A DNA stretch of 64,000 bases from Leptolyngbya sp. NIES-3755 (GTDB lineage Bacteria; Cyanobacteriota; Cyanobacteriia; Leptolyngbyales; Leptolyngbyaceae). This document shows, in pieces, positions 1 through 7,802 of the stretch; positions within the stretch are counted from its first letter, which is position 1; every line of letters begins with the position of its first letter. The DNA lies in assembly GCA_001548435.1 (NCBI GenBank), contig AP017308.1, positions 6,147,030-6,211,029 on the forward strand, written 5' to 3'. The notes beneath the pieces are model-generated. The model worked only from the letters and a program-made list of their open reading frames with translations, searched no databases and was not told the origin of the DNA. The position numbers and the translations under genes were made by a program.

Positions 1-122
1 CAGAAAGTAATGCCGTGACCACTTTAGTTCGGAGATTGCGTCAGAGACTAGAAGCGGTCAGTGCCAAAGACTGGCTCGAAACAGTGTACGGAATTGGGTA
101 TCGCTTGAATGCTCTGGAGTAG
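1..122 (+). CDS. OmpR-family response regulator, C-terminal fragment
   Basis: Only the last 39 codons lie in the window, read from position 3 to the TAG at 120-122. They encode the end of a winged-helix output domain: an Arg-rich recognition helix ([12 protein letters not shown]) and the closing hairpin [10 protein letters not shown], which is typical of OmpR/PhoB regulators. The stop is 5 nt before the GTG of the histidine kinase that follows, so the two form a two-component operon. The receiver domain is outside the window, and the target genes cannot be inferred. Confidence 0.85.
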   Translation, partial: ESNAVTTLVRRLRQRLEAVSAKDWLETVYGIGYRLNALE

Positions 123-127
123 AAACG

Positions 128-1309
128 GTGTTCGATCGAAGTCGGCGAAATTTAGCGTATTGGTTCGCGGCTTCGATGGGCGGAATTTTGCTCGCTTTTG
201 CAGGAGTCGGTTACGGGTTCATTGTGCAAACTCAACTGAAAAATTTTGATGATTTACTGTACAGGCGCAGTCGGCTTCTGATCGGAGTTCAGCCTACCAT
301 TCCTGGAGTGATGCCATCGATGCCGATCGATTTAACTTACGTTCGCTGGTATCGCGTCGATCGACAACGCATCAAGTACATCGGTTCAGCCGGATCGAAT
401 TATCTAACCGGAACCATTGGGTTTGAAACGATCGAGAACCTAAGACAGCTAACCTTACCGATTCAACGACAAAATCAAACTGTTGGATATCTCCAAGTTG
501 CAGCCCCTTTAACCCCGTTGCAACAAAGTTTAGAGCAAGTTCGATTTGTGCTTTTGATTGGCGTACCGATGACAATCGCATTAATTGGCATCACAGGTTG
601 GATTCTGGGTGGAATTGCAATGCAACCTTCCAGACGCGCTTATGCTCAACTTCAAAGATTTACAGCCGATGCGTCTCATGAACTTCGTGCGCCCATTGCC
701 GCCGTATTAAGCAATGCTCAAGTGGGATTAATGCCACCTGAAGATCAGCAAGAACAGCACGATCGATTAGAACGCATTGTAGAGATTGCAAAATCGATGA
801 GTGCTTTAGTCACGAATTTGCTTTGGTTAGCTCGCGAAGAACTCGATCGCACTCGGTTTCAAACGGTTGATTTAGTCGCATTAATTCGAGGTTTGGACCA
901 TCCAGACGATCGAGCTTTTACATTGTTACTTCCCGATCATCCCGTACAAATCGAAGCTGATCCTGAACTAATTCGACAAGCAATTTTCAATCTACTCAGC
1001 AATGCGTTTAAGTACACTCCCAATGATGGAACAGTCCGTCTTGAATTGATTAGCAAGCAAACTGCAATCATTCGAGTGATTGATACTGGCATTGGCATTC
1101 CTCTAGAAGATTTGCCGCATATCTTTGAGCGATTTTACCGGGTGGATACGGCTCGATCGAAACAAACGGGCGGATTCGGATTAGGTTTAGCGATCGTGCA
1201 GCAAATTGTTCAGGCACATCAAGGGCAAGTAACAGTCACGAGCCAACCCGGATCAGGTTCAACATTTCAAATCGAATTACCCCTGAAAGCACCCCGAAGT
1301 AAGGCGTGA
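128..1309 (+). CDS. Membrane sensor histidine kinase
   Basis: Partner kinase of the preceding response regulator. The 393-residue protein has a first membrane segment near residues 11-33, a periplasmic sensing region to about 135, and a second membrane segment at about 140-163. The H box follows (SHELRAP, phospho-acceptor His184), then the N box ([15 protein letters not shown]), G1 (DTGIGI) and G2 (GFGLGLAIV). There is almost no HAMP linker between the second membrane segment and the H box. The start is a GTG 5 nt after the regulator stop. Gene order and size resemble the cyanobacterial RppA/RppB (NrsR/NrsS) type, but the stimulus is not shown by the sequence. Confidence 0.9.
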   Translation: MFDRSRRNLAYWFAASMGGILLAFAGVGYGFIVQTQLKNFDDLLYRRSRLLIGVQPTIPGVMPSMPIDLTYVRWYRVDRQRIKYIGSAGSNYLTGTIGFETIENLRQLTLPIQRQNQTVGYLQVAAPLTPLQQSLEQVRFVLLIGVPMTIALIGITGWILGGIAMQPSRRAYAQLQRFTADASHELRAPIAAVLSNAQVGLMPPEDQQEQHDRLERIVEIAKSMSALVTNLLWLAREELDRTRFQTVDLVALIRGLDHPDDRAFTLLLPDHPVQIEADPELIRQAIFNLLSNAFKYTPNDGTVRLELISKQTAIIRVIDTGIGIPLEDLPHIFERFYRVDTARSKQTGGFGLGLAIVQQIVQAHQGQVTVTSQPGSGSTFQIELPLKAPRSKA

Positions 1310-1386
1310 CATTTTGTTGTCATTTTCTTTTTCCACACTGGGGATAGGTCAGAAAACCCTCCTCACACATTCTTGGAACCCTAGAA

Positions 1387-2154
1387 ATGGCTTCTAATCG
1401 CTTCTTAAACACTTCGTTAGCTTCTCTGTCTTTAGTGTCGATCGGGGCTGTCAGCGCATTAGTCGGAACTCAAATTCCTTCAACTCAGTTTCAACCACCC
1501 GCGATCGCCCAAATTTCACGCTCCAGTAACGACGAAAATTTTGTCTCAGCCGCCGTCGATCGTACAGGTCCTGCCGTTGTCCGAATTAATGCCACTCGTG
1601 AACGGGTGACTTCGAGAGGCGAACAAATTCAGCAAGGAACCGGATCAGGGTTTATTCTGCGATCGAACGGTCTAGTCGTCACGAATGCTCACGTGGTTTC
1701 TGGAGCGAGTCGGGTCAGCGTCACCCTCAAAGATGGTCGAGAGTACACCGGACGAGTCTTAGGAGCCGATCGCCAAAATGATGTCGCGGTTGTGAAAATC
1801 GAGGCGAACAATCTACCTGCTGTCACCCTTGGCAATTCGGATCAACTGCGACCCGGAGAATGGGCGATCGCCATCGGCAACCCGCTCGGACTCGATAATA
1901 CTGTGACCGTTGGAATTGTCAGTGGCACAGAGCGATCGGCAAGAGCATTCGGTCTAAGAGGTTCACAGCCCTTTATCCAAACCGATGCCGCAATTAACCC
2001 TGGAAACTCTGGAGGTCCTTTACTGAACCAGCGCGGTGAAGTGATTGGAATTAATACCGCGATCATTCGAGGCGCACAAGGAATTGGATTTGCCATTCCG
2101 ATCAACCGAGCCACGCAAATCGCCAATCAGTTAACCGCTCAAGCAGGCGTTTAA
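1387..2154 (+). CDS. HtrA/Deg-type serine protease without PDZ domain
   Basis: Trypsin-like protease of the S1C (HhoA/HhoB/HtrA) family. The N-terminus has a signal or anchor segment (about residues 9-28), so action in the periplasm or at the thylakoid lumen is likely. The catalytic triad is intact: His102 (TNAHVV), Asp132 (NDVAVVKI), Ser208 (GNSGGPLL). Cyanobacterial members are usually about 400 residues with a C-terminal PDZ domain. This one is 255 residues and stops just after the motif GFAIPIN..A that normally leads into PDZ. No PDZ-like frame follows before the next gene. It may be a natural short form or a truncation. It is not obviously co-transcribed with the kinase 77 nt upstream. 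Confidence 0.88.
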   Translation: MASNRFLNTSLASLSLVSIGAVSALVGTQIPSTQFQPPAIAQISRSSNDENFVSAAVDRTGPAVVRINATRERVTSRGEQIQQGTGSGFILRSNGLVVTNAHVVSGASRVSVTLKDGREYTGRVLGADRQNDVAVVKIEANNLPAVTLGNSDQLRPGEWAIAIGNPLGLDNTVTVGIVSGTERSARAFGLRGSQPFIQTDAAINPGNSGGPLLNQRGEVIGINTAIIRGAQGIGFAIPINRATQIANQLTAQAGV

Positions 2155-2213
2155 AGCACTTGAGAAGTCCAGTCACACGCTAAAATTATGGACGTTATTT
2201 ACAAGGATTCACC

Positions 2214-2555
2214 GTGGTAGAGCGTCCTATTAAAAAGTCTGAGCGCCAAGCAACCAGCGCAGCAGACCCAAGTTCAACAACTCCTGAGCAACCCTCGACT
2301 TCTGAGGGTTCTACCGCTCTTCCAGACGGAATCAAGTCTTCCGCTCCTCGTCCGACCAAGAAAGGGGATGCACCGAAGTCTACCGAAAAACGTGGAAAGA
2401 GAAACGATCGCGGTAAAAAATCAGAAAAAACCGATGCGCCTCCAGTCAATCCGGCATTGATGCGAGGACCCAGACCGCCGAAGCCTTCTGCGGCAAAGCC
2501 TGAATCTGAAACTCCTGCTGAGCCGGAATCGTCTGAGTCTGAGAGTGAGTTTTAG
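2214..2555 (+). CDS. Small Pro/Ser/Lys-rich protein of unknown function
   Basis: 113 residues from a GTG start (MVERPIKKSERQ). The composition is low in hydrophobics and rich in Ser, Pro, Lys and Glu, with acidic repeats at the C-terminus (PESSESESEF), so it is predicted to be largely disordered. There is no signal peptide, membrane segment or recognised domain. I have a weak memory that the opening MVERPIKKSER recurs in cyanobacterial small proteins, which would support a real gene. A plausible bidirectional terminator follows at 2598-2623. Confidence 0.55.
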   Translation: MVERPIKKSERQATSAADPSSTTPEQPSTSEGSTALPDGIKSSAPRPTKKGDAPKSTEKRGKRNDRGKKSEKTDAPPVNPALMRGPRPPKPSAAKPESETPAEPESSESESEF

Positions 2556-2597
2556 ACGAGGGTTTGGAGAATAGAGACCGTTTAACCCCATTTCTGT

Positions 2598-2623
2598 CCC
2601 GCCTAGACCTAACTCTAGACGGG
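2598..2623. terminator. Bidirectional stem-loop terminator
   Basis: Inverted arms CCCGCCTAGA (2598-2607) and TCTAGACGGG (2614-2623) with a 6-nt loop. On the minus strand all ten positions pair, one of them as a G-U wobble. It lies between the convergent ends of the small plus-strand gene and the minus-strand radical-SAM gene as that gene must have been before the IS1 insertion. There is no U run. Confidence 0.6.
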
Positions 2624-2681
2624 ATTGTTATCATGAGACGACTGCAACGGTCGGTCATGTTCTAGACCTGTGGATGAACTA

Positions 2682-3119
2682 TCAGACCGACCGCCCAAAT
2701 TCATAGCGGTTGATGAACAATCCAATCACTACATCGTGCAACCAAGTGGATTTAGAAAAGCAGATGGTTTTTCGAGCTAATCGCTTGATGCGAGTGCGAA
2801 GGGTCAAGTGCTTGCGCTCAATGCGTTGTGTGTTTGTCTTACCGACCGTGTGCTTTTGGGAGTCTAACAATCGCAAGTAAGCTCCCCAACTATCAGTGTA
2901 GAACCGCTCGATGGCAAACGGGGCAAGCAGTTGCTGAAGGTGCTTGAGGGCTGCATCTTCATGGGGAGCCAGCACATAAGCGAGAACAACACCTGTACGA
3001 TGATCAATCGCGTGCCACAACCAACGTTGCTGTTTTTTGGATTGCACAAAGCTCCACATCTCATCCATTTCCGCTGCTTCAACTTTGACCACCATCGCGA
3101 TCGGTGGCGGACTTTCCAT
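2682..3119 (-). CDS. IS1-family InsB-like DDE transposase domain
   Basis: Catalytic part of the IS1 transposase, with motifs such as EMDEMWSFV, FYTDSWGAY and RIERKHLTLRTRIKRLARKT, which match the DDE regions of the family. Upstream of the annotated ATG the frame stays open (DRHLEQVNTALLQQ) back to the A8 tract inside insA, so the working protein is probably an InsA-InsB fusion made by slippage there. Relative to insA the insB frame is +1, not the classical -1. See the findings. Confidence 0.85.
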   Translation of the reverse strand: MESPPPIAMVVKVEAAEMDEMWSFVQSKKQQRWLWHAIDHRTGVVLAYVLAPHEDAALKHLQQLLAPFAIERFYTDSWGAYLRLLDSQKHTVGKTNTQRIERKHLTLRTRIKRLARKTICFSKSTWLHDVVIGLFINRYEFGRSV

Positions 3120-3426
3120 CTGCTGTAGTAGCGCGGTGTTGACTTGTTCGAGATGGCGATCTTTTTTTTAGTTCTTCAATCACAGTGGTTGGGCTAATTT
3201 TCAGCACTCTTGCCGTATCCCGAATGCCACTGCCGTTCACCGCCATATCGCTGATTTGCTGCTTGACTTCTGGCAAATATCCCCGATAGCTGTACTCTCG
3301 GATGAAAGAACGGCGAGAGCAATCGGTATTGCGACAACGATAACGCTGTTTGCCTTCGTCACTCTTGCCATTTTTGACAACGTTCGTACTGTTACAGCTT
3401 GGGCAGCAAACGGGTTCAAGTACCAT
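3079..3426 (-). CDS. IS1-family InsA-like zinc-finger/HTH protein
   Basis: N-terminal part of the IS1-type transposase. It begins with a zinc-finger (CPSC, then CRNTDC) followed by helix-turn-helix features (GSGIRDTARVLKISPTTV), used for binding the element ends. I chose the ATG at 3426 (MVLEPVCCPSC) because the longer frame begins inside the terminal repeat. The frame passes through an A8 tract (3162-3169 on the plus strand as T8) and then ends out of frame with InsB. The last 30 or so residues after the A tract (RSPSRTSQ...) are therefore probably the out-of-frame tail. Confidence 0.85.
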   Translation of the reverse strand: MVLEPVCCPSCNSTNVVKNGKSDEGKQRYRCRNTDCSRRSFIREYSYRGYLPEVKQQISDMAVNGSGIRDTARVLKISPTTVIEELKKRSPSRTSQHRATTADGKSATDRDGGQS

Positions 3427-3486
3427 GTCTACGAGAACAGTTAGAAAACCGTTCCATTCTCGCACAAAATACACAGGTCTAGAACA

Positions 3487-5061
3487 TCACCCAACGGTCT
3501 CGCTCAGAGGTGAAAAGCTGAGCGGATCATGCCCGATTTGCTGTGTAATTCGCGCTCTCGCTAAACTGCGGTACTCGGTAAAATGCTCTCCTGCTGCACA
3601 TAAGCCAAAGTACAAATTCAGCGATCGCGGTCTGCGAAGCATCATTTCCCAAAGCTGCTGCCAAAACTGGGCGCGAGTGTCTTTTCGACGAATGCCCTGA
3701 AGCCAGATCACCTGCATCATCAATCGCAGTCCTTTGTGTAACGGAAAGTGTACATTCTGGCGCAATCGCGGATTCGGAACGAGATCTAAACAATGCTGAA
3801 AACAGCGTTTCAAATAGTTCGACGGTTCATAGAGTATCCACAGCGCTTTCACATACTCGATTGCAATCTCATCCAAAGAGCGAGTCGGGTAGAAATTCAT
3901 CAAGGTATTCTGATCGCCTACCTCAAACATATCGCCTTCGCTGCGTCGCAATCGATTCTCGCGCTTCAATCGCTCCCAGAGAGCCGTATTCGGAATTGCT
4001 TGAAGAATGCCTAACATCGGCTGCGGAATGTGGGTTTCTTCGACAAAGGCGCGAATGCGATCGCCTGCTCCTGATCGCTCTCCATCAAATCCCAGAATAA
4101 ATCCGGCATAAATCAACAATCCTGCCTGTGCAATCGTCTGACACGCTCGAACGAGTGGGCTGCGCGTGTTTTGATATTTACGAGTCGTTTGCAAACTATC
4201 TTGGTCGGGGGTCTCAATGCCGAGAAACACGCCATAGAATCCCGCCTGCACCATCAAGTCTAAGAGTTCTGGATCGTCTGCTAGATTCACGGATGCTTCG
4301 GTGACAAACGTAAATGGATAGTGATGGGACTCCATCCACCCGATTAGCTCATGCAAAAATCGTTTGACATTGCGCTGATTGCCAATGAAATTATCATCGA
4401 CAATGAACACAGAGCCGCGCCAGCCTAAATCGTAGAGGACTTGGAGTTCTGCGATCGCTTGTTGCGGTTCTTTAGTCCGGGGCTTGCGTCCATACAGCGT
4501 GATGATGTCACAGAATTCGCAGTTAAAGGGACAGCCCCGCGAAAACTGAATCGACATCATCAAATAGGCATCGAGATCGAGCAAGTCAAACCGAGGAATC
4601 GGACTGGTGGTGACATCGGGCTTTTCTGAACTGCGAAAGATTCCTTGTTCGGCTCCAGTTGTGATCGAGGCGATCCACTGCGGCACTGTCAGTTCTCCTT
4701 CATCTAACACCAGATAGTGAGCACCTGAGGCGATCGCCTCTTCAGGCATCGAAGTCGGATAAGGACCCCCAACTGCAACCTTCTTGCCTTGCTGAACCGC
4801 TTTCTGAATCAAGTTGTGAAAATCTGATTTTTGCGCCAACATTGCGGACAGGATCACACAATCACACCAGTTCCAATCGTCATCGGTTTCGAGCTTGACA
4901 TTCCGATCGCAAAACCGGATCTCCCAGTGTGAAGGCAGTAATGCTGCGACCGTGAGAATTCCGAGCGGTGGAATAAACGCTTTGAGTCCTGCCATCTGCA
5001 TAAAGCGATCGTAAGACCAAAAAGTTTTCGGAAATTTCGGATAGAGCAAGAGTACTTTCAT
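3487..5061 (-). CDS. B12-binding radical-SAM protein (DUF4070-type)
   Basis: Starts with a B12-binding-like Rossmann region (MKVLLLYPKFPKTFWSYD, then PPLGILTVAALLP). The radical-SAM core follows, with the 4Fe-4S motif CPFNCEFC, and then a C-terminal DUF4070-like region. I chose the ATG at 5061 because family members begin with this motif; the frame is open 33 codons further upstream. The family includes hopanoid methylases (HpnP/HpnR) and many uncharacterised enzymes, so the substrate is unknown. The IS1 element replaces its last codons: the frame now ends in TGA inside the IS terminal repeat after LSETVG. Joining the flanks would give LSETVAVVS and a stop, so only the tail has changed. Confidence 0.85.
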   Translation of the reverse strand: MKVLLLYPKFPKTFWSYDRFMQMAGLKAFIPPLGILTVAALLPSHWEIRFCDRNVKLETDDDWNWCDCVILSAMLAQKSDFHNLIQKAVQQGKKVAVGGPYPTSMPEEAIASGAHYLVLDEGELTVPQWIASITTGAEQGIFRSSEKPDVTTSPIPRFDLLDLDAYLMMSIQFSRGCPFNCEFCDIITLYGRKPRTKEPQQAIAELQVLYDLGWRGSVFIVDDNFIGNQRNVKRFLHELIGWMESHHYPFTFVTEASVNLADDPELLDLMVQAGFYGVFLGIETPDQDSLQTTRKYQNTRSPLVRACQTIAQAGLLIYAGFILGFDGERSGAGDRIRAFVEETHIPQPMLGILQAIPNTALWERLKRENRLRRSEGDMFEVGDQNTLMNFYPTRSLDEIAIEYVKALWILYEPSNYLKRCFQHCLDLVPNPRLRQNVHFPLHKGLRLMMQVIWLQGIRRKDTRAQFWQQLWEMMLRRPRSLNLYFGLCAAGEHFTEYRSLARARITQQIGHDPLSFSPLSETVG

Positions 5062-5284
5062 AATCAAATCCCAGCAACGACTGAACAGGCAATCAATCAG
5101 CAGATCGTCTAGTGTGGCGTTCAAAGGGTATACGCTGCCCTTCTCAGGAGGGATTAGCAAGCTAGTACTTTATTTTGCAGTCGGTCTCTAAACGGTGTGG
5201 AAAGAAGATATAAAATTTATTGCACGGCAAGTCGAAATAATAATTTTTAAGGTTTTACGAACTGGCAATCGATCGCGATAAGGT

Positions 5285-5325
5285 GGATAAGTAACAGATT
5301 TCTCCGCACAAGTTTTTACTTATCC
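5285..5325 (+). promoter_or_regulatory. Leader stem-loop before the desaturase remnant
   Basis: Perfect 10-bp inverted repeat GGATAAGTAA (5285-5294) and TTACTTATCC (5316-5325) with a 21-nt loop. It ends 30 nt before the ATG at 5356. Between them is a near-perfect Shine-Dalgarno (GGGAGGTGA, 5344-5352). The rest of 5062-5284 holds AT-rich sequence and no gene. In a desaturase leader this could be a temperature- or protein-responsive element; that is inference. Confidence 0.5.
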
Positions 5326-5355
5326 GTACCATTCATCTCCGAAGGGAGGTGAGCG

Positions 5356-5700
5356 ATGAACACTTCTAATTTGCAATGGAATCAAGTGACGCAAGATCTG
5401 AGATCGAGCGTTGCTGACTTAAACGGGATCAACCCCTGGCAGGGATTACTCCGGTTTTGCAGTTTGGGACTGGTGTGTTTGAGTCTGATCGTTTTGGCTT
5501 GGCAGTCCGAAAGCTGGTGGGGCTTTGTCGGCTATAGTGCGATCGCGGGATTTGTTTACGCCCTTTGGTTTATCAGAAGCGCCGTAAAACCCCATCCTCA
5601 GCGAACGGAGAAACAGCGAAGCGCATTTCGGAGTGAGCAGGTTGGGGATATCAGGCGCGGCAGCGACGAATTGATGCACACTTTTGCTTTGCCGATCTAA
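5356..5700 (+). pseudogene. Fatty-acid desaturase, 5' fragment
   Basis: About the first 73 residues (MNTSNLQWNQVTQDLRSSV, then NPWQGLLRF and a two-helix hydrophobic region ending GFVYALWFI) look like the N-terminus of a cyanobacterial fatty-acid desaturase, whose 3' part lies at 7098-7802. After ALWFI the frame runs into unrelated residues (RSAVKPHPQRTEKQ) and stops at 5698-5700. The first histidine box expected directly after this point is absent. A strong ribosome site and leader hairpin precede it, as for a once well-expressed gene. A 114-residue membrane protein is the alternative reading, but the match of both halves to one protein favours a pseudogene. Confidence 0.65.
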
Positions 5701-5829
5701 GGCTAATTGCATCAATGAGGAACTGCCACTTGCGAAGCGTGGCGGTACGCCCTCTCTCAGAACTTAGTACAAATTAATCATGCCTTACAGAATTCCTGCT
5801 ATGATGTAAAACATCGATTGGGTCACGCT

Positions 5830-7080
5830 ATGGAAAAAGCCTTCCGCTATCGCCTATACCCCACGCCTGGGCAAGAAACATTGCTCAGGCAGACGGTGGG
5901 TTGTGTGCGGCTAGTCTATAACCGAGCGCTATCCATGAGAACCGAGTCGTTCTACCAGGAACAAAAACGGATTGGCTATCTGGAAACTTCTGCTGCATTA
6001 ACCCAGTGGAAGAAGCAGGAAGACCTTGCGTTTCTCAAGGATGTGTCCTCAGTCCCCTTGCAGCAGACCTTGAGACACTTGCAGACTGCGTTCACAAACT
6101 TCTTTGAGCAGCGGGCAAAGTATCCCAACTTCAAGAAGAAGCGGAACGGTGGTTCTGCAACGTTTACCAAGTCTGCGTTCAGCCTGAAAGATGGACAACT
6201 ATTCATGGCGAAGTCGGATGAACCACTCAGTATTAAGTGGTCGCGTCAACTTCCAAACAATGCTAGTCCATCCTCAATCACCATCAGGCTGACTCCTGCG
6301 GGCAAATGGTTTGTGTCGATTCTGTGTGATGTGAAGATTCTGCCCAATCCTAAATCAGCCAAGCAAGTGGGTTTGGATATGGGGATCTCCTCGCTGGTGA
6401 CGACGAGTAACGGTGAGAAGTTTGAGAATCCGAAGTCACTCAGAAAGGCGCAGAAAAAGCTCAGACGATTGAACAAGGCGCTCTTCCGAAAGCAGAAAGG
6501 CTCGAACAATCGTCGCAAAGCCAGAATTGCTTTAGCAAAACAGCACGAGAAGATTGCCAACATTCGTCAAGACAATCTGCATAAGATCACGACTCAACTG
6601 GTGCGCGAAAACCAAGTCATTGCGGTTGAGACGTTGAACGTCAAAGGAATGTTAGGCAATCACAAGTTAGCTCAAGCGATTAGTGATGCCAGTTGGGGGG
6701 AAGCGTTACGCCAGTTGGAATACAAGTCGAACTGGTACGGACGGGATCTTGCTCAAATTGACCCATGGTTTCCAAGCTCTAAACGATGCTCCAACTGTGG
6801 GCACATCATGAGCAAACTGCCGTTACAGATTCGGGAATGGGATTGTCCAAGTTGCAACACCCACCACGACCGAGACGAAAATGCGGCAAAAAACATTTTG
6901 GCGGTAGGACATACCGTGTCAGCCTGTGGAGCGACTGTCAGACCAAAGCTCTCTGGGAGTGGAGGCGAGTGCGATGAAGCAGGAAACAACAGTCGCAAGG
7001 CTGTAGCGACTCGGAGGCGACGCAAAAGCTCCGGGGAATCCCCACCTTCAGAACCGCAGAGCCGTAGGCTCAAGGTTTAA
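5830..7080 (+). CDS. tnpB: TnpB RNA-guided nuclease (transposon-encoded)
   Basis: Cas12-related endonuclease of IS200/IS605 elements, guided by an RNA made from the element right end. I chose the ATG at 5830 (MEKAFRYRLYPTPGQ), since TnpB proteins open with this motif; an in-frame TTG lies 12 nt upstream. The RuvC-like residues are all present: Asp183 (VGLDMGIS), Glu267 (VAVETLNVKG) and the HDRDENAAKN motif at 346-355. A zinc ribbon (CSNCG, CPSC) lies at 320-342. After the usual end of the domain there is a basic, Ser-rich tail whose codons overlap the right-end structured RNA region. The gene is uninterrupted and looks functional. Confidence 0.93.
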   Translation: MEKAFRYRLYPTPGQETLLRQTVGCVRLVYNRALSMRTESFYQEQKRIGYLETSAALTQWKKQEDLAFLKDVSSVPLQQTLRHLQTAFTNFFEQRAKYPNFKKKRNGGSATFTKSAFSLKDGQLFMAKSDEPLSIKWSRQLPNNASPSSITIRLTPAGKWFVSILCDVKILPNPKSAKQVGLDMGISSLVTTSNGEKFENPKSLRKAQKKLRRLNKALFRKQKGSNNRRKARIALAKQHEKIANIRQDNLHKITTQLVRENQVIAVETLNVKGMLGNHKLAQAISDASWGEALRQLEYKSNWYGRDLAQIDPWFPSSKRCSNCGHIMSKLPLQIREWDCPSCNTHHDRDENAAKNILAVGHTVSACGATVRPKLSGSGGECDEAGNNSRKAVATRRRRKSSGESPPSEPQSRRLKV

Positions 7081-7097
7081 GGTGGGGAGGATGTCAA
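7040..7097 (+). ncRNA. 3' end of the TnpB guide RNA (omega/reRNA) scaffold
   Basis: A 9-bp stem pairs CCCCACCTT (7040-7048) with AAGGTGGGG (7079-7087). It encloses an inner hairpin GAGCC-gta-GGCTC (7059-7071) and is followed by AGGATGTCAA at the element edge. TnpB right ends form such a scaffold, and the guide is read from the flank immediately 3' of the element. Here the guide would start at 7098 (GCCCAACTGCACCG...), in the interrupted desaturase gene. The 5' start of the RNA, inside tnpB, cannot be located by eye. Confidence 0.6.
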
Positions 7098-7802
7098 GCC
7101 CAACTGCACCGTCTACATCATGGCTGGAATGGCATTAATTTAGCAGACCCAGAACGAGTCCAGTGGACGTTGGAAGAGTATCAGAATGCGAGTGCTGCGA
7201 TGCAGTGGTATGTGCGGCATCAGTGGCAAATTGACCTCTTGATTCTGGGTAGATTTGGCATGATCGGCAAAACGATCGTCCGCGGCTGGCAACTCGGCAA
7301 AACGATGCCTGCGATTCGTCGCGTGTTTTTATTCGATGCGATCGCCATTGTCTTGGTTCAGACAAGCTGTTTAACGGTAGCAGTCCTGACGCATCATCTG
7401 TGGCGTTACCTGGTTTTTTGGTTGATTCTAGAACGAGTCATTGGTGTCCTGATTCAGGCGCGAGATCATCTGGAACATTACGGAATGTGGAGTCAAGCAG
7501 CGGGACATCAACTCACACAGCTTTACAGCAGTCGTAATTTAGCGATGCATCCGATGGTTGCTTGGTTGGTTGGCGGGTTGAATTATCATTCCGTTCATCA
7601 TGCGTTTCCCAGTATTCCGTTCAATCGCTTGCCTGAAGCGTTTATTAGAGTTGAAACCGTTTTGCAACAGCATCATCTACCTGCGCTGACTGTGGGATGT
7701 GGCTATGTTGAAGAAACTCGCCGCTTAAGCGCACAACCCTCAGTGATTGAAGTAGACCCATCCAATCACTTAACGGGTCGCTATTCTATATTGAATCTTT
7801 AG
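7098..7802 (+). pseudogene. Fatty-acid desaturase, 3' fragment
   Basis: An open frame runs from the element edge (AQLHRLHHGWNGI) to TAA at 7800-7802. It contains the second (HRLHH) and third (YHSVHHAFP) histidine boxes of membrane fatty-acid desaturases, plus GHQLTQLYSSRN and several hydrophobic segments. The first box and the start are missing, and there is no start codon near 7098; a TTG lies at 7170. Even after loss of the element the two halves would not be in register and a stop codon lies between. The gene therefore appears broken by more than the one insertion. It may have been a copy or paralogue of DesA/DesC-like enzymes; regiospecificity is unknown. Confidence 0.75.

Larger units (their letters stand above)
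2653..3491 (-). mobile_element. IS1-family insertion sequence, complete, with 8-bp target duplication
   Basis: 839 bp bounded by 20-bp terminal inverted repeats: 2653-2672 and the complement of 3472-3491, 19 of 20 identical. Both ends open with GGT, as IS1-family ends do. The 8 bp CAACGGTC is duplicated exactly on each side (2645-2652 and 3492-3499), within the 8-9 bp size usual for IS1. It contains an InsA-like and an InsB-like frame on the minus strand. The nearly identical ends and perfect duplication suggest a fairly recent insertion. It lies in the last codons of the radical-SAM gene. Confidence 0.93.
5789..7097 (+). mobile_element. IS200/IS605-type element carrying only tnpB
   Basis: Bounds are inferred from family rules. 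TTAC at 5785-5788 is a plausible 5' target tetranucleotide, followed by a small left-end hairpin (GATGT-AAA-ACATC, 5804-5816). The right end is a strong structure at 7040-7087 followed by a terminal TCAA at 7094-7097. The frame of a desaturase resumes exactly at 7098, which supports the right border. No tnpA is present, so this is an IS1341-like element dependent on a transposase in trans. The left border is less sure because 5575-5788 is not clearly desaturase sequence. Confidence 0.75.

Noticed and set aside
1356-1375. CCTCCTCACACA resembles the conserved core of the small RNA Yfr1.
   Set aside because: The flanking stem-loops and the 3' GC-rich terminator hairpin of Yfr1 are absent; it is just upstream of the protease gene.
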